Below, one piece after another: positions 16,489 to 25,543 of a stretch of 64,000 nt of DNA; within the stretch, counting starts at the first letter, position 1; each line of letters begins with the position of its first letter. The translations under genes and the position numbers were made by a program. The notes under the pieces were generated by a model that worked only from the letters and a program-made list of their open reading frames with translations, was not told the origin of the DNA and did not search any database. The DNA comes from Spirosoma spitsbergense DSM 19989 (GTDB lineage Bacteria > Bacteroidota > Bacteroidia > Cytophagales > Spirosomataceae), in contig NZ_KB893388.1 of the NCBI RefSeq assembly GCF_000374085.1, positions 124,001 to 188,000 of the forward strand, given 5' to 3'.

Positions 16489-16897
16489 GGTTGTCTATTC
16501 TTGTTGAGTAAATACTTATCTGCAGATGATTGATATTTAATCTACCGACATTATAGTTAACCGGCGGCTCGTATTAATGTTAGTGCCATCGTCTGTTTTT
16601 TTGCCCAGGTCTGGTTCCCCGAACGCCTTGTCGACTGGTGATATTCATGGCAGACAGACACTTTTGTCTTGGAATCGGCGGCTATTTATGCCGCTTTGCG
16701 ATTAGTTATACAACCATCAGCCAGTTGTCATAGTTGTTAGGTAGATGCCCGGCAAACAGGTTTCCGGCTGACCGCCGAGCTGGTTGTATACGGCTGGACC
16801 TATTGGAACGCCATACCCTGTTCCCTGCGGCTGCATCCCGGACGCCCGCATCCGGTCATAAAAGTAAACTGCCGGATGTGGGCGTCCGGACTATACC
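16489..16897. other. Divergent intergenic region with two inverted repeats
   Basis: About 410 bp between the divergent SDR and aldo/keto reductase genes. No gene is supported. It contains the 10-bp perfect inverted repeat 16707-16716/16781-16790 (tatacaacca and its complement) and the long inverted repeat 16838-16889 directly before the reductase gene. Confidence 0.5.
16838..16889. repeat. Long inverted repeat just upstream of the aldo/keto reductase gene
   Basis: Arms 16838-16855 and 16872-16889 (18 bp each) are complementary except for one position; the left arm starts CCGGACGCCC and the right arm ends GGGCGTCCGG. The 16-bp loop is A-rich. The right arm ends 8 bp before the start codon at 16898, so the structure would cover the ribosome-binding region in RNA, or act as an operator in DNA. 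Confidence 0.75.
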
Positions 16898-17851
16898 ATG
16901 ATGGAAAAACGTATTATTGGCAGTTCTGATCTGTCAGTCGCTCCGCTGGCTTTTGGCGGGAATGTATTTGGGTGGACAGCCGACGAATCCACGTCGTTTC
17001 AATTGCTGGATGCCTTTGTCGAAGCGGGTTTTAACCTGATCGACACGGCCGATGTGTACTCCCATTGGGTGCCCGGTAATAAAGGCGGGGAGTCGGAGAC
17101 GATTATCGGGAACTGGCTGAAAAAAAGCGGAAAGCGGGATCAGGTCATCATTGCCACCAAACTGGGCGCCGAAATGGCTCCCAACAAAAAAGGGCTGTCG
17201 AAACAGTATATGCTGCGTGAGGTGGAAGCGTCGCTCCAGCGGTTGCAAACGGACTACATCGACCTGTATCAGTCGCATTATGATGATCTGGATACGCCTG
17301 TTGAAGAAACTCTCGACGGTTTCGGGCAGTTGATCAAAGAGGGGAAAGTGCGGATTATCGGCGCGTCGAACTACACACCCGAACGCCTGAAACAATCGCT
17401 GGAAATTAGCGCAAAACAGGGCTATCCAACCTACCAGAGTCTACAACCCGAATACAATTTATACGATCGGAAGAAGTACGAAGAGCAGTTTGCGCCCATT
17501 GTTCAGCAGTACGGTTTGGGTGTTATCAATTATTACGCGCTGGCAAGCGGCTTCCTGACCGGTAAATACCGCTCCGATGCCGATTTGTCGAAAAGCCCGC
17601 GTGGGCAGCGCGCTAAAAACTACCTGAACGACCGCGGATTTCGTATCCTGCAAGCCCTCGATGAAGTAGCCGCGCAGTACAACGCTACCCCTGCGCAGGT
17701 GTCATTAGCGTGGCTGATGGCACAACCAAACATTGCGGCACCCATTGCCAGTGCTACCAGCGTTGACCAACTGCACGACATTGCGAAATCGGTCGAGTTG
17801 AACCTGGATGAATCGGCTATCGACAAACTGACGACGGCCAGCGCCTGGTGA
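16898..17851 (+). CDS. Aldo/keto reductase
   Basis: 317 aa. The AKR catalytic tetrad can be placed: Asp in NLIDTADVY, Tyr in the same motif, Lys in VIIATKLGAEM and His in YQSHYDD. The second AKR signature region (VRIIGASNYTPERL) and the C-terminal cofactor region (PIASATSVDQL) are also present. The sequence resembles the YajO/Gfo-type reductases that use NADPH on sugar or other aldehydes. It starts with two ATGs (16898 and 16901), either of which could be used. A large inverted repeat lies immediately upstream and a strong terminator downstream. Confidence 0.92.
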   Translation: MMEKRIIGSSDLSVAPLAFGGNVFGWTADESTSFQLLDAFVEAGFNLIDTADVYSHWVPGNKGGESETIIGNWLKKSGKRDQVIIATKLGAEMAPNKKGLSKQYMLREVEASLQRLQTDYIDLYQSHYDDLDTPVEETLDGFGQLIKEGKVRIIGASNYTPERLKQSLEISAKQGYPTYQSLQPEYNLYDRKKYEEQFAPIVQQYGLGVINYYALASGFLTGKYRSDADLSKSPRGQRAKNYLNDRGFRILQALDEVAAQYNATPAQVSLAWLMAQPNIAAPIASATSVDQLHDIAKSVELNLDESAIDKLTTASAW

Positions 17852-17909
17852 GCGAATGAGCACCTGAACGCCGGGAGCAGGCGAAAACATCACGCTTTTT
17901 AGGATTCTG

Positions 17910-17960
17910 AAGCCATCAATGAACTGTATAACGAATAATTATACGGTTCATTGATGGCTT
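17910..17960 (+). terminator. Terminator hairpin after the aldo/keto reductase gene
   Basis: A long stem: 17910-17930 (aagccatcaatgaac, one mismatch, gtata) pairs with 17940-17960, followed by the pyrimidine-rich run CTTCC. Its right arm contains the first half-site of repeat promoter D. Confidence 0.7.
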
Positions 17961-18014
17961 CTTCCGTTTCGTCGGCTTGCTGACTGGGGGTAGAGGATGG
18001 GCCATGCAACTTTG
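17943..18014 (+). promoter_or_regulatory. Direct-repeat promoter D (NHL protein operon)
   Basis: Decamers ACGGTTCATT at 17943 and CCGTTTCGTC at 17964 (21-bp period); octamer CAACTTTG at 18007, 43 bp after the second. The second decamer also resembles the AlgR core CCGTTCGTC, a known LytTR-domain target. The start codon of the NHL gene is at 18031, so the leader would be very short. Confidence 0.7.
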
Positions 18015-18030
18015 CGTCATCCTCCTCTAA

Positions 18031-19164
18031 ATGACCAGGCTTATGAATGCTTTTTCGTTTTCCTTTATAGTCGTATTGACCAGTATGCTGGCCTGCACCA
18101 CACCTGCCACTGATGCCGTTACGCCGGGCGGTACCACGCCTGGGTCGCCTGGTCGTGGGAAAGCCTATACGACCATCACCACCATTGCGGGTACCGATAC
18201 CAAAAAAGGATTTGCCGATGGGGCAGGAAAGGCTGCTCAGTTTAACTACCCTGGCCAGATGACCATCGACAAAAACGATAACATCTACGTTATCGACCAG
18301 CAATACAGCTATATCGGGGGCAGCGTAATCCGCAAAATAGACCCGGCGGGCAATGTCACGACTTTTGCCAAAGGTATGTTCTCCATCACCGATCTCTGCG
18401 TGGACCCCCGCGACGGTGTTACGCTTTATGCCATTGAAAGTGGAGACGCCCGCAATGTACCCAACGGCATTTTTCGTATCAGCAGCAGTGGGCAGGTAAC
18501 CCGCCTGAGCACTACTATCGGGTTGCCAGGTTATAAGGATGGCCCTTTAGCGGAGGCTAAGTTCAACCTGCCGCAGGGCATTGCAATGGACAACTATGGT
18601 AACCTCTACATCGGCGATGGCCTGAATCGCTGCATTCGAAAGGTGAATCTCAGCACAAGTACCGTAACAACCCTGGCGGGCAAATACACCGGCGATGCGG
18701 TATGTACGTTGCTGGATGGTAAAGGCAGCGAAGCCCAGTTCTGTACCGTCGCTGATCTGACACTCGACGAAGCCGGAAACCTGTTTGTACCCGACTGGGG
18801 CAACAACTGCGTCAGGAAAATAACCCCCGATGGCACCGTATCGACGTTTATTCCCCTCGGAACGGGCTACACGACCGAGCGTCCCCGTAGTCAGGCGGGC
18901 GTATATCAGCCCTACCGAATTCACTACGATACCAACTCGAAGCAACTGTTGATCGTGTGCGGCACGGGCAGCTCCCTGTATCTGCTGGGCACTAATGATT
19001 ATCTCTATAACCTCGGCCTTTCCATTGTCAGTAACGATTATGCCGACACCAACCCCGGCGCACAGCATGGCCGCTATGGTATGGTCATTAACCGGAAGGG
19101 CGACATTATTTATACCGACACGTACAGTCACTGCATCCGTAAAGCCACTATCGAGTGGAAATAG
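18031..19164 (+). CDS. NHL-repeat lipoprotein
   Basis: 377 aa. The N-terminus carries a lipoprotein signal (FSFIVVLTSMLAC). Several NHL/beta-propeller units follow, each with an aromatic-Asp pattern: TTIAGTDTKKGFADGAGKAA, then QFNYPGQMTIDKNDNIYVID, KFNLPQGIAMDNYGNLYIGD and DLTLDEAGNLFVPDWGNN. The product is probably an envelope-exposed six-bladed propeller used for binding rather than catalysis. An alternative start is the ATG at 18043; the promoter position leaves only about 10 nt of leader for 18031, so 18043 remains possible. It is the first gene of an apparent operon with the ZU5/TIG lipoprotein (34-bp gap) and the FAD monooxygenase. Confidence 0.8.
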   Translation: MTRLMNAFSFSFIVVLTSMLACTTPATDAVTPGGTTPGSPGRGKAYTTITTIAGTDTKKGFADGAGKAAQFNYPGQMTIDKNDNIYVIDQQYSYIGGSVIRKIDPAGNVTTFAKGMFSITDLCVDPRDGVTLYAIESGDARNVPNGIFRISSSGQVTRLSTTIGLPGYKDGPLAEAKFNLPQGIAMDNYGNLYIGDGLNRCIRKVNLSTSTVTTLAGKYTGDAVCTLLDGKGSEAQFCTVADLTLDEAGNLFVPDWGNNCVRKITPDGTVSTFIPLGTGYTTERPRSQAGVYQPYRIHYDTNSKQLLIVCGTGSSLYLLGTNDYLYNLGLSIVSNDYADTNPGAQHGRYGMVINRKGDIIYTDTYSHCIRKATIEWK

Positions 19165-19198
19165 GTGACTATCCCTCTTTTTATAACCATCAAGTTCA

Positions 19199-20968
19199 AT
19201 GAAAACCCTCCTCTTTATTACACTCACCGCGCTGGTGCTGGGCCTTGCCGCCTGCAAAAAAGAAGCGGATTCTGTTACACCTGGTCAACCCGGCAACGCC
19301 CATCGGGGTACCGTCGAGACCATCGGGCGTTCTCTGGGAGCGGGCGTTAAAAAACAGATCGGTCCCGAAGGCGGTAGCCTGCAATCGGCCGATGGCTCCG
19401 TCAGGATCACCGTACCCGCCGGGGCCCTGACGGCCCTGACGGAGGTGGGCATCGAACCCATTACCAATACCTGCAACGGGGGAATCGGCAACGGCTGGCG
19501 ACTGACTCCCCACGGCAAAGCCTTTGCGAAGCCGGTTCAACTGACGCTGGATTATACGGCAGTGAAGGACAGCGTAACCTTCGCCAACGCGCTGGGACTG
19601 GCGTATCAGGATAGTAATGGAATCTGGCAGTTCATAGGGGCTACCGCCATCAATGCCAATGCGCACACGCTGACCATGCAGACCAACCACTTCAGTGACT
19701 GGACACTGTTGCAGTGGCTGACCTTATGGCCCATTCACGAAACGCTTCACGAAGGGGGGCAGGTGACGCTAGAAGCCCGCGAGTACATTGCTATTCCAGA
19801 TGGACTGACTGTGCCCATAGTCCCTGACTACGAAAACGGCTATCCGGTGGGTGATCCGGAATATATAGCGCAGAAATACGTCAAAAAATGGTCATTGGCG
19901 GGAGTAGGGGCGCTTAATCCACTCAGCACGGCTCCGGAAGCTGTTTATTTTGCTCCCCTAAAGGTAACGAAAACGCAGACCGTAGCCGTCAGTCTCGAAC
20001 TGAATCTGCCCGGCTCAGGGCAGGCCTTTCTGGTTTCCTCCATTGATATCCTGGGTAAAGAACCGTTTATCGACTACCTCCAGGTGGCGGAAAAAAAAGG
20101 CCCCAACGGCCGTGATAGTGAACTGATTATTTACGGTGCCAACTTCGGGGCGCAGGACAACGCCAAATCCAGCGTGACGATTAACGGCGAAGTAATCGGC
20201 CGTGAGGACATTGGCCTGTGGGGTGATAACATCATCGTTTGCCGCATACCGATGCTGGGCAATGCCGCATCGGGCGAAGTGCGGGTAAACACGGCGTCGG
20301 GTGTCGCCAGCCAACCCCATATGCTGAACGAATGGACGGTGGCCATGCGCTACAGACGTCCCTGCGCGCGGGTAGGCCAAAGTCTATTCGAGGCCAGTAC
20401 CATCTACCTGCGTATCCGGGGCGATGCGTCACCACCGCCCCAGAACCTGAATCTGCTGATGGGCGACAACAACCCCAATACGGCCGCGTTCAGGTCGTAT
20501 GTACACTGGCAAGCCGGTGGCGATGGGTTCTCCTCCTATAATAACGAGGAGTCTTGCGGGTCCGAGAAAGAAATCTGGTCGAAAAGTGAGGGCGATATTG
20601 AACTGACTCCGGATGGCAGGATTACCGATCCACAGTATTTTCGCGTTGCCCTGTATCATCTGCCGGGTCGTGGATTTGACGCGGTTATTGAATACGAAGC
20701 CAAAAATGTGGTTCCTTCCAACTTCGTTTTTACCCCCTGCAAAGGCAATCCCGTGTTGAATAACCGGCCCTACACCGTTCATTTACCTACCGAATTTCAT
20801 GAAGAACGTTTTCGGTTGTTGTTCAACGGAAATGGGCTGAAAGGTGGAAAATCAGCGGTTCATCCGGTGGGCATCGGTTCGTACAACCTACACTGCGATG
20901 TATCGGATGTTCCCAACTGGATGCAACAGGTCTCCGTGGAGTGGGATAACACAGCGGGTAAGTACTGA
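19199..20968 (+). CDS. Lipoprotein with ZU5-like and IPT/TIG domains
   Basis: 589 aa. The signal ends in a lipobox (LVLGLAAC, Cys19, followed by KK). Residues about 55-140 match the ZU5-like fold common in Bacteroidota surface proteins (IGPEGGSLQSADGSVRITVP, then AGAL). A middle region (about 285-375) looks like an IPT/TIG Ig-like domain (ELIIYGANFGAQDNAKSSVT, then GEVRVNTASG). The C-terminal 200 residues are not recognised. The product is likely a surface-exposed binding protein. It sits between the NHL and monooxygenase genes with small gaps, which suggests cotranscription from promoter D. Confidence 0.75.
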   Translation: MKTLLFITLTALVLGLAACKKEADSVTPGQPGNAHRGTVETIGRSLGAGVKKQIGPEGGSLQSADGSVRITVPAGALTALTEVGIEPITNTCNGGIGNGWRLTPHGKAFAKPVQLTLDYTAVKDSVTFANALGLAYQDSNGIWQFIGATAINANAHTLTMQTNHFSDWTLLQWLTLWPIHETLHEGGQVTLEAREYIAIPDGLTVPIVPDYENGYPVGDPEYIAQKYVKKWSLAGVGALNPLSTAPEAVYFAPLKVTKTQTVAVSLELNLPGSGQAFLVSSIDILGKEPFIDYLQVAEKKGPNGRDSELIIYGANFGAQDNAKSSVTINGEVIGREDIGLWGDNIIVCRIPMLGNAASGEVRVNTASGVASQPHMLNEWTVAMRYRRPCARVGQSLFEASTIYLRIRGDASPPPQNLNLLMGDNNPNTAAFRSYVHWQAGGDGFSSYNNEESCGSEKEIWSKSEGDIELTPDGRITDPQYFRVALYHLPGRGFDAVIEYEAKNVVPSNFVFTPCKGNPVLNNRPYTVHLPTEFHEERFRLLFNGNGLKGGKSAVHPVGIGSYNLHCDVSDVPNWMQQVSVEWDNTAGKY

Positions 20969-21006
20969 TTATTTAGGCATTCGACCTTGTAAAAACTGCG
21001 TAAGCC

Positions 21007-22155
21007 ATGAACACACAACCTGCATTCGCCATTCTGGGTGGGGGCATCGCTGGCCTAACCACCGCTATTGCACTCCAGCGAATCGGCATCCGGGCCACGC
21101 TTTTTGAGGCCGCACCCGACGTGAAGCCGGTAGGAGCAGGGCTTGCTCTGGCGGCCAACGCCATTCAGGCATTCCAGCGTCTGGGTATGGCCGACCGGGT
21201 AATTGCCAGCGGGCGCCAACTCGACGCGTTTTCTATTCTGGATGAGTGGGGCAAAGCCATTACGCGCAGCGATAGTCGCGCTATTAGCCAACGCTACGGC
21301 GTGAATAATTTTGCCATTCATCGGGCCGAACTGCACCGGGTTCTGTTAGAAAGCATTGATTCGGATATTGTTCAAACGGGTAAGCGGGCTGTTCGTATCG
21401 TACAGGAACCGGATAGCGTTACCATTTTTTTCGATGATGAGACGAGTTACCAGACGCCCTACCTGCTCGTTGCCGATGGTATCCATTCGCTGATCCGGCA
21501 ACAACTCGTGCCTAAGTCGGTCCCGCGCTATGCGGGCTACACCTGCTGGCGGGCAGTGGTCCGCCAGCCCGGCTCTATCCTGCACGAAGCCACCGAAACC
21601 TGGGGCAGCCGGGGGCGGGTAGGCATCGTGCCGCTAGCCAATGAGCAGGTGTACTGGTTTGCCTGCGTAAACGCCCCCGCCCAACACAAACCGATGCGCC
21701 AGTTGACCCCGTACGATCTGGCCGACCGGTTTAAACACTACCACGCCCCCATTCCTGAACTGCTGGCGCAAACACCCGGCGAAAACCTGCTCTGGAATGA
21801 CATCATTGATCTGAAACCGCTGTCCCGTTATGCCTTTGGGCGAGTGCTGCTGTTGGGCGATGCGGCCCATGCCACCACGCCCAACATGGGGCAGGGAGCC
21901 TGCCAGGCCATAGAAGATGCTGTCGTCCTGGCCGATGAGCTGGCCAGAGGTCAATTGGTGGAAGAGGCTTTTGCCGGGTTCGAGCGTCGGCGGCTGGCAC
22001 GAACTCATTACATCACTACGACGTCCCGGCGAATCGGGCAGGTGGCGCAAATCACCAACCCGCTATTTACGATGCTTCGTAATGGGCTGTTTCGCCGGTT
22101 GCCCGACCGTATCAATGAACGGCAGCTGGAGCAACTGTATCAGGTTAATTTTTAG
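21007..22155 (+). CDS. FAD-dependent monooxygenase (PF01494 family)
   Basis: 382 aa. The N-terminal FAD-binding motif is FAILGGGIAGLTTAIALQRI, the middle DG motif is LLVADGIHSLIRQQLV, and the GD motif is LLLGDAAHATTPNMGQGACQ followed by AIEDAVVLADEL. These are the three hallmark motifs of flavin monooxygenases such as salicylate and 6-hydroxynicotinate hydroxylases and zeaxanthin epoxidase. The substrate cannot be predicted. The gene follows the ZU5/TIG gene by 38 bp, an odd pairing of a cytoplasmic redox enzyme with envelope proteins. Its stop overlaps the end of the convergent kinase gene by 4 bp. Confidence 0.9.
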   Translation: MNTQPAFAILGGGIAGLTTAIALQRIGIRATLFEAAPDVKPVGAGLALAANAIQAFQRLGMADRVIASGRQLDAFSILDEWGKAITRSDSRAISQRYGVNNFAIHRAELHRVLLESIDSDIVQTGKRAVRIVQEPDSVTIFFDDETSYQTPYLLVADGIHSLIRQQLVPKSVPRYAGYTCWRAVVRQPGSILHEATETWGSRGRVGIVPLANEQVYWFACVNAPAQHKPMRQLTPYDLADRFKHYHAPIPELLAQTPGENLLWNDIIDLKPLSRYAFGRVLLLGDAAHATTPNMGQGACQAIEDAVVLADELARGQLVEEAFAGFERRRLARTHYITTTSRRIGQVAQITNPLFTMLRNGLFRRLPDRINERQLEQLYQVNF

Positions 22156-23240
22156 CGGCTCTGCCAGGGTGAGCGGACGGTACGACCCAAAGCGGGGTTG
22201 ACCGGCGAATCGACGACTAAAGCCAGCGTAACGCGGAATGTTTCCCCATCGTCTTCAATCACTGGCGTAGGTTGGCCCAGCATGCGATACTGATGCAGGA
22301 TGTTGCTCAGGCCTATCCCGTTGGATAATACGTTGCCGGGCTTGCGCTGTAGGTTGTTACTCACCGTTAGCCGCTGCTGCTCATCGGTCGTGAGCGAAAT
22401 GGTCAGGGGTTGTTCGGGCAGAATTGCGTTATGCTTCACGGCATTCTCAATCAGGAGTTGCAGGGTTAAGGGAGGGAGTTTTCGATCTTCCAGACCGGGC
22501 TGGATGCGGGTGATGAGCGTGAGGGAGTCGCCATGACGCGTCTTCAGCAGGTGGTAGTAGGACTGAACGAAGTCGAGCTCAGCGGCCAGGCTGGTTAGTG
22601 GTAGTTCGTTGGCCCGGAGCAGATACCGGTACACGGAACTGAGTTCTTCGGCAAACATACCCGCCTGGTGGGGATTTTCATCGATCAACGAGATCAGCGA
22701 GTTGAGGCTATTGAAGAGAAAATGGGGATTGACCTGCTGTCTGAGCGCGTCGAGTTGTGCCCGCAGCTGCGCCTTGCTAAGCGTTTCTACCGTCTGCTCC
22801 GATTCCTGCCAATGGTCGAACGAGTGAATACTTTCGTAGGCAAGGAGCACCAGCGCTACTACCGTCAGGGTTACCGATAATCCCAAAGCAAGCCGGATCA
22901 GGGGCGGCTGGAAATCATTAAAAGCAATAAACCTGTACAGAAAAAACAGCAGGATGGTGTTCAGGGAAGAGTCGAAAATACACAGAACAGTCTGCCGGGT
23001 AAGCCGTTGCCGGTACTGCTCTTTTCGGGGATACCGGCGATGCATGGAGTTGGCAGCGACATTATTTATGAGCCAGCCCACAAAGGAGAAACAGCTGGCA
23101 ATGAGCGTAGCAACACCGAATATGAACCAGTTTTGCCAATAAACCGGCCCAATCAACGCCCAGTTGAGTACGCCAATGTAGATAGGTATCACAATGGCCT
23201 GTAGCAACCAGTCGTAACGGGAATACTGCGGTACGTTCAT
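22152..23240 (-). CDS. LytS-type membrane sensor histidine kinase
   Basis: 362 aa, starting MNVPQYSRYDWLLQ. Four transmembrane helices (about 10-150), then the His_kinase domain with QQVNPHFLFNSLNSLISLID, N box LIENAVKHNAIL and G box GIGLSNILHQYRML. It is the closest paralogue of the kinase at 10204-11226: the H-box region, the helix before it and the C-terminal domain are nearly identical. It converges on the monooxygenase gene and diverges from the membrane protein gene at 23438, whose repeat promoter lies in the shared spacer. No response regulator gene is adjacent. Confidence 0.9.
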   Translation of the reverse strand: MNVPQYSRYDWLLQAIVIPIYIGVLNWALIGPVYWQNWFIFGVATLIASCFSFVGWLINNVAANSMHRRYPRKEQYRQRLTRQTVLCIFDSSLNTILLFFLYRFIAFNDFQPPLIRLALGLSVTLTVVALVLLAYESIHSFDHWQESEQTVETLSKAQLRAQLDALRQQVNPHFLFNSLNSLISLIDENPHQAGMFAEELSSVYRYLLRANELPLTSLAAELDFVQSYYHLLKTRHGDSLTLITRIQPGLEDRKLPPLTLQLLIENAVKHNAILPEQPLTISLTTDEQQRLTVSNNLQRKPGNVLSNGIGLSNILHQYRMLGQPTPVIEDDGETFRVTLALVVDSPVNPALGRTVRSPWQSR

Positions 23241-23340
23241 GGGTAAGGGATAGCGGGTTGGATAGTCAAAAATACATAATTGTACCGGTCAGACAAACTC
23301 CCTGCCTTACTATACGAATCGTAAGGAATTACTAATCAGA

Positions 23341-23412
23341 CTGCTTCATCGGTAGTTTTTTCCGTTTCATTGACTTCATAATGGGCTATGTACCCAGACG
23401 AAGTCAACTTTG
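23341..23412 (+). promoter_or_regulatory. Direct-repeat promoter F (membrane protein gene)
   Basis: Decamers CTGCTTCATC at 23341 and CCGTTTCATT at 23362 (21-bp period); octamer CAACTTTG at 23405, 43 bp after the second. The first decamer lies in a weak hairpin (actgc/gtagt around ttcatcg) followed by six T residues. The gene start at 23438 is 26 bp downstream. Confidence 0.75.
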
Positions 23413-23437
23413 ACCGGTAAACCAAAAACAACTTCGT

Positions 23438-24172
23438 ATGAACACATCAACTGCTTACACCCGTCAGGTGGGTCTGCTGACGCTCCTGTCCGGTCCCCTG
23501 GCCCTGCTATCCCTGGTTCTATCCGGCGTAGCCCTGGCCGATCATCCGGAAGCCTTTTCCGATCCGGTGCAGATACTGGCTATTCCAATGGTTAATGCCG
23601 ACCTGTTGCGCTGGTCGATGCTCTTCGATATAGCCGGTTATTATCTGCTGCTGCTACCGGCAATCTTCTGGCTGCGGCAATGGTTGCAGGCGCAAACGCC
23701 CTGGGCGCGACTTATTACCTACTGCGCTACCAGTTACGTGCTGATTGGGGCGATTGGAGCAGCCATCCTGGCGGTCCTGATCCCTATGTTACTGGCCGAC
23801 TACTCGTCGGCCGCTGCCAGTGAGCAGGCTACCATCCGGCTTATTTACAAAACAATAGTCGGACTGGTGTACGGTGGATTATGGAATACGCTGGAGGTGA
23901 CACTGGCCGGTGTCTGGTGGTTGATGACGGGCTATTATCTGACCCGGTTTGGCCGGGCTTTCCGCTGGATAACGATCCTGCTGGGCCTATCATCCCTGCT
24001 CGATGGTTTGGGCGAGGTTTTGGAGCTGGAAGCAGTAGCTACGGCTGGATTAAATGGTTACCTGCTGCTGGCTCCCATCTGGGCCATCTGGTTGGGTATA
24101 AAACTCCGGTGGTTTGCACGGCATAGTACGCCCGTGGTTGCGGAAGACCAATTGATGCCTACGGCTTACTAG
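23438..24172 (+). CDS. Multi-pass membrane protein (DUF4386-like)
   Basis: 244 aa with about six hydrophobic helices (for example VGLLTLLSGPLALLSLVLSG at the start, YVLIGAIGAAILAVLIPMLL in the middle and LLLAPIWAIWLGIKLRWF at the end). The spacing of helices and the segment YKTIVGLVYGGLWNTLEV recall DUF4386-type proteins, but this is a weak assignment. It has its own repeat promoter (F) directly upstream and a terminator-like hairpin downstream that overlaps promoter E. Expected location: inner membrane. Function unknown. Confidence 0.7.
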   Translation: MNTSTAYTRQVGLLTLLSGPLALLSLVLSGVALADHPEAFSDPVQILAIPMVNADLLRWSMLFDIAGYYLLLLPAIFWLRQWLQAQTPWARLITYCATSYVLIGAIGAAILAVLIPMLLADYSSAAASEQATIRLIYKTIVGLVYGGLWNTLEVTLAGVWWLMTGYYLTRFGRAFRWITILLGLSSLLDGLGEVLELEAVATAGLNGYLLLAPIWAIWLGIKLRWFARHSTPVVAEDQLMPTAY

Positions 24173-24202
24173 CCAGCCGGCAAACAGCCAGTCTGTTTAC
24201 TA

Positions 24203-24225
24203 AAGCCGCTTCATCAGCGGCTTTT
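24203..24225 (+). terminator. Short terminator hairpin with an operator half-site in its loop
   Basis: Stem aaagccgc/gcggcttt around the loop ttcatca, followed by T residues, 30 bp after the stop at 24172. The loop and left stem form the first decamer of promoter E. Confidence 0.7.
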
Positions 24226-24277
24226 TCCGTTTCATCGGGTTCGCTCCTGTTACCCTGTAAAGGGGCCAATATCTTTG
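24206..24277 (+). promoter_or_regulatory. Direct-repeat promoter E (methyltransferase gene)
   Basis: Decamers CCGCTTCATC at 24206 and CCGTTTCATC at 24227 (21-bp period, one base apart from identical); octamer TATCTTTG at 24270, 43 bp after the second and a perfect match to TAnnTTTG. This is the best-conserved member of the nine sites. The gene start is at 24362. Confidence 0.8.
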
Positions 24278-24361
24278 AATCAGTAAATAATAAACCGCCA
24301 CTCATCCGGCGACTTCCTCTTTTTTTAACCAAACCGGCTTACAGCCAATACAACAAATCAG

Positions 24362-25426
24362 ATGGAAACACTTACCCTTGAATCCAAAACGGCCGTTGCG
24401 CCAAAAACGGTTATCACTCCCGACCACATCATACAGATCGGTATGGGCTTCTGGGCCTCCAAAACCCTGCTGGCTGCCGTTAAACTAGACCTGTTCACTG
24501 AAATTGGTGATGGTTCATTTACCGGCGAAGAACTCCGCGAACAGTTGGGCCTGCATACACGTAGCAGTACCGATTTCTTCGACACACTGGTATCGCTGGG
24601 GTTACTTTGCCGTCATGATAACGGCGCTACTGTCCGCTACGGCAATACACTGGAGACCAGTATCTTTCTGGTGAAATCATCGCCAGCCTATGTGGGTGGC
24701 CTGCTCGAAATGGCTAATGATCGGCTTTACCCGTACTGGGGGAGTCTGGAAGAAGGGCTTCGTACCGGCCAGCCTCAAAACGAAATAAAGCATACCGGCA
24801 AACCTGGGTTTGATGCTATTTACGCCCAGCCTGCCGTGCTGGAGCAGTTTCTGAACGGAATGGCCGGGGCGCAGGCAGGCAACTTCATGGCACTGGCCAA
24901 CGTGTTTGATTTCGGGCAGTACAACTCGTTGTGCGACATTGGTGGAGCCAATGCTACGCTGTCAATCTGCGTAGCCCGGCAATACCCGAACCTCGATTGC
25001 CTGTCGGTAGATTTACCGCCGGTAGCACCCATTGCCGCCCATAACGTAGCGCAGGCGGGTCTGGCGCATCAGATTCAGGTGGGAACGTTCAATTTCCTTG
25101 CCGACTCATTTCCAACGGCCGATGTCATTACAATGGGCAATATCCTGCACGACTGGAACCTGGATATTAAGAAGATGCTGATCCGAAAAGCGTACGAAGC
25201 TTTACCCGAAAATGGTGCCCTGGTGGTGATTGAAAACATCATCGACGACGAACGGCGACAAAATACCTTCGGACTGCTGATGTCGCTGAATATGCTCATC
25301 GAAACAGACGGGGGCTTCGACTACACCCACGCCGACTTCAACGGGTGGGCCCTGGAAGCGGGTTTCCGGTCAACGGAAAAACGGTCGCTGGCCGGTTCGG
25401 CCAGTATTGTGATTGCCTACAAATAA
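24362..25426 (+). CDS. SAM-dependent O-methyltransferase (PF00891 family)
   Basis: 354 aa. The N-terminal dimerisation domain (about 25-100) has the winged-helix pattern of this family (MGFWASKTLLAAVKLDLFTE, LREQLGLHTRSSTDFFDTLV). The catalytic Rossmann part has the SAM motif LCDIGGANATLSICVA, an acidic residue after strand 2 (CLSVDLPPV), and the GNILHDWN motif, whose His-Asp pair matches the general-base region of O-methyltransferases such as hydroxyneurosporene methyltransferase and plant OMTs. The substrate is unknown. A VOC protein gene follows after 117 bp; a small-molecule modification pathway is possible but unproven. It is driven by promoter E. Confidence 0.88.
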   Translation: METLTLESKTAVAPKTVITPDHIIQIGMGFWASKTLLAAVKLDLFTEIGDGSFTGEELREQLGLHTRSSTDFFDTLVSLGLLCRHDNGATVRYGNTLETSIFLVKSSPAYVGGLLEMANDRLYPYWGSLEEGLRTGQPQNEIKHTGKPGFDAIYAQPAVLEQFLNGMAGAQAGNFMALANVFDFGQYNSLCDIGGANATLSICVARQYPNLDCLSVDLPPVAPIAAHNVAQAGLAHQIQVGTFNFLADSFPTADVITMGNILHDWNLDIKKMLIRKAYEALPENGALVVIENIIDDERRQNTFGLLMSLNMLIETDGGFDYTHADFNGWALEAGFRSTEKRSLAGSASIVIAYK

Positions 25427-25501
25427 TACCCCCTGATCCGGGCAGTAAACAACAATCCGGGGCCGGGTGAATCAATCCGGCTCCCTTTCTATCTTCCTGA
25501 A

Positions 25502-25523
25502 AACAGGCATTCCAATGCCTGTT
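25502..25523. other. Perfect hairpin in the leader of the VOC gene
   Basis: Arms aacaggcatt and aatgcctgtt (10 bp) separated by 2 bp. It lies 20 bp before the VOC start codon and 76 bp after the methyltransferase stop. It could be a terminator with a distant T run (ctcctcttttt) or a leader structure. Confidence 0.5.
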
Positions 25524-25543
25524 GATGATTCTCCTCTTTTTGT

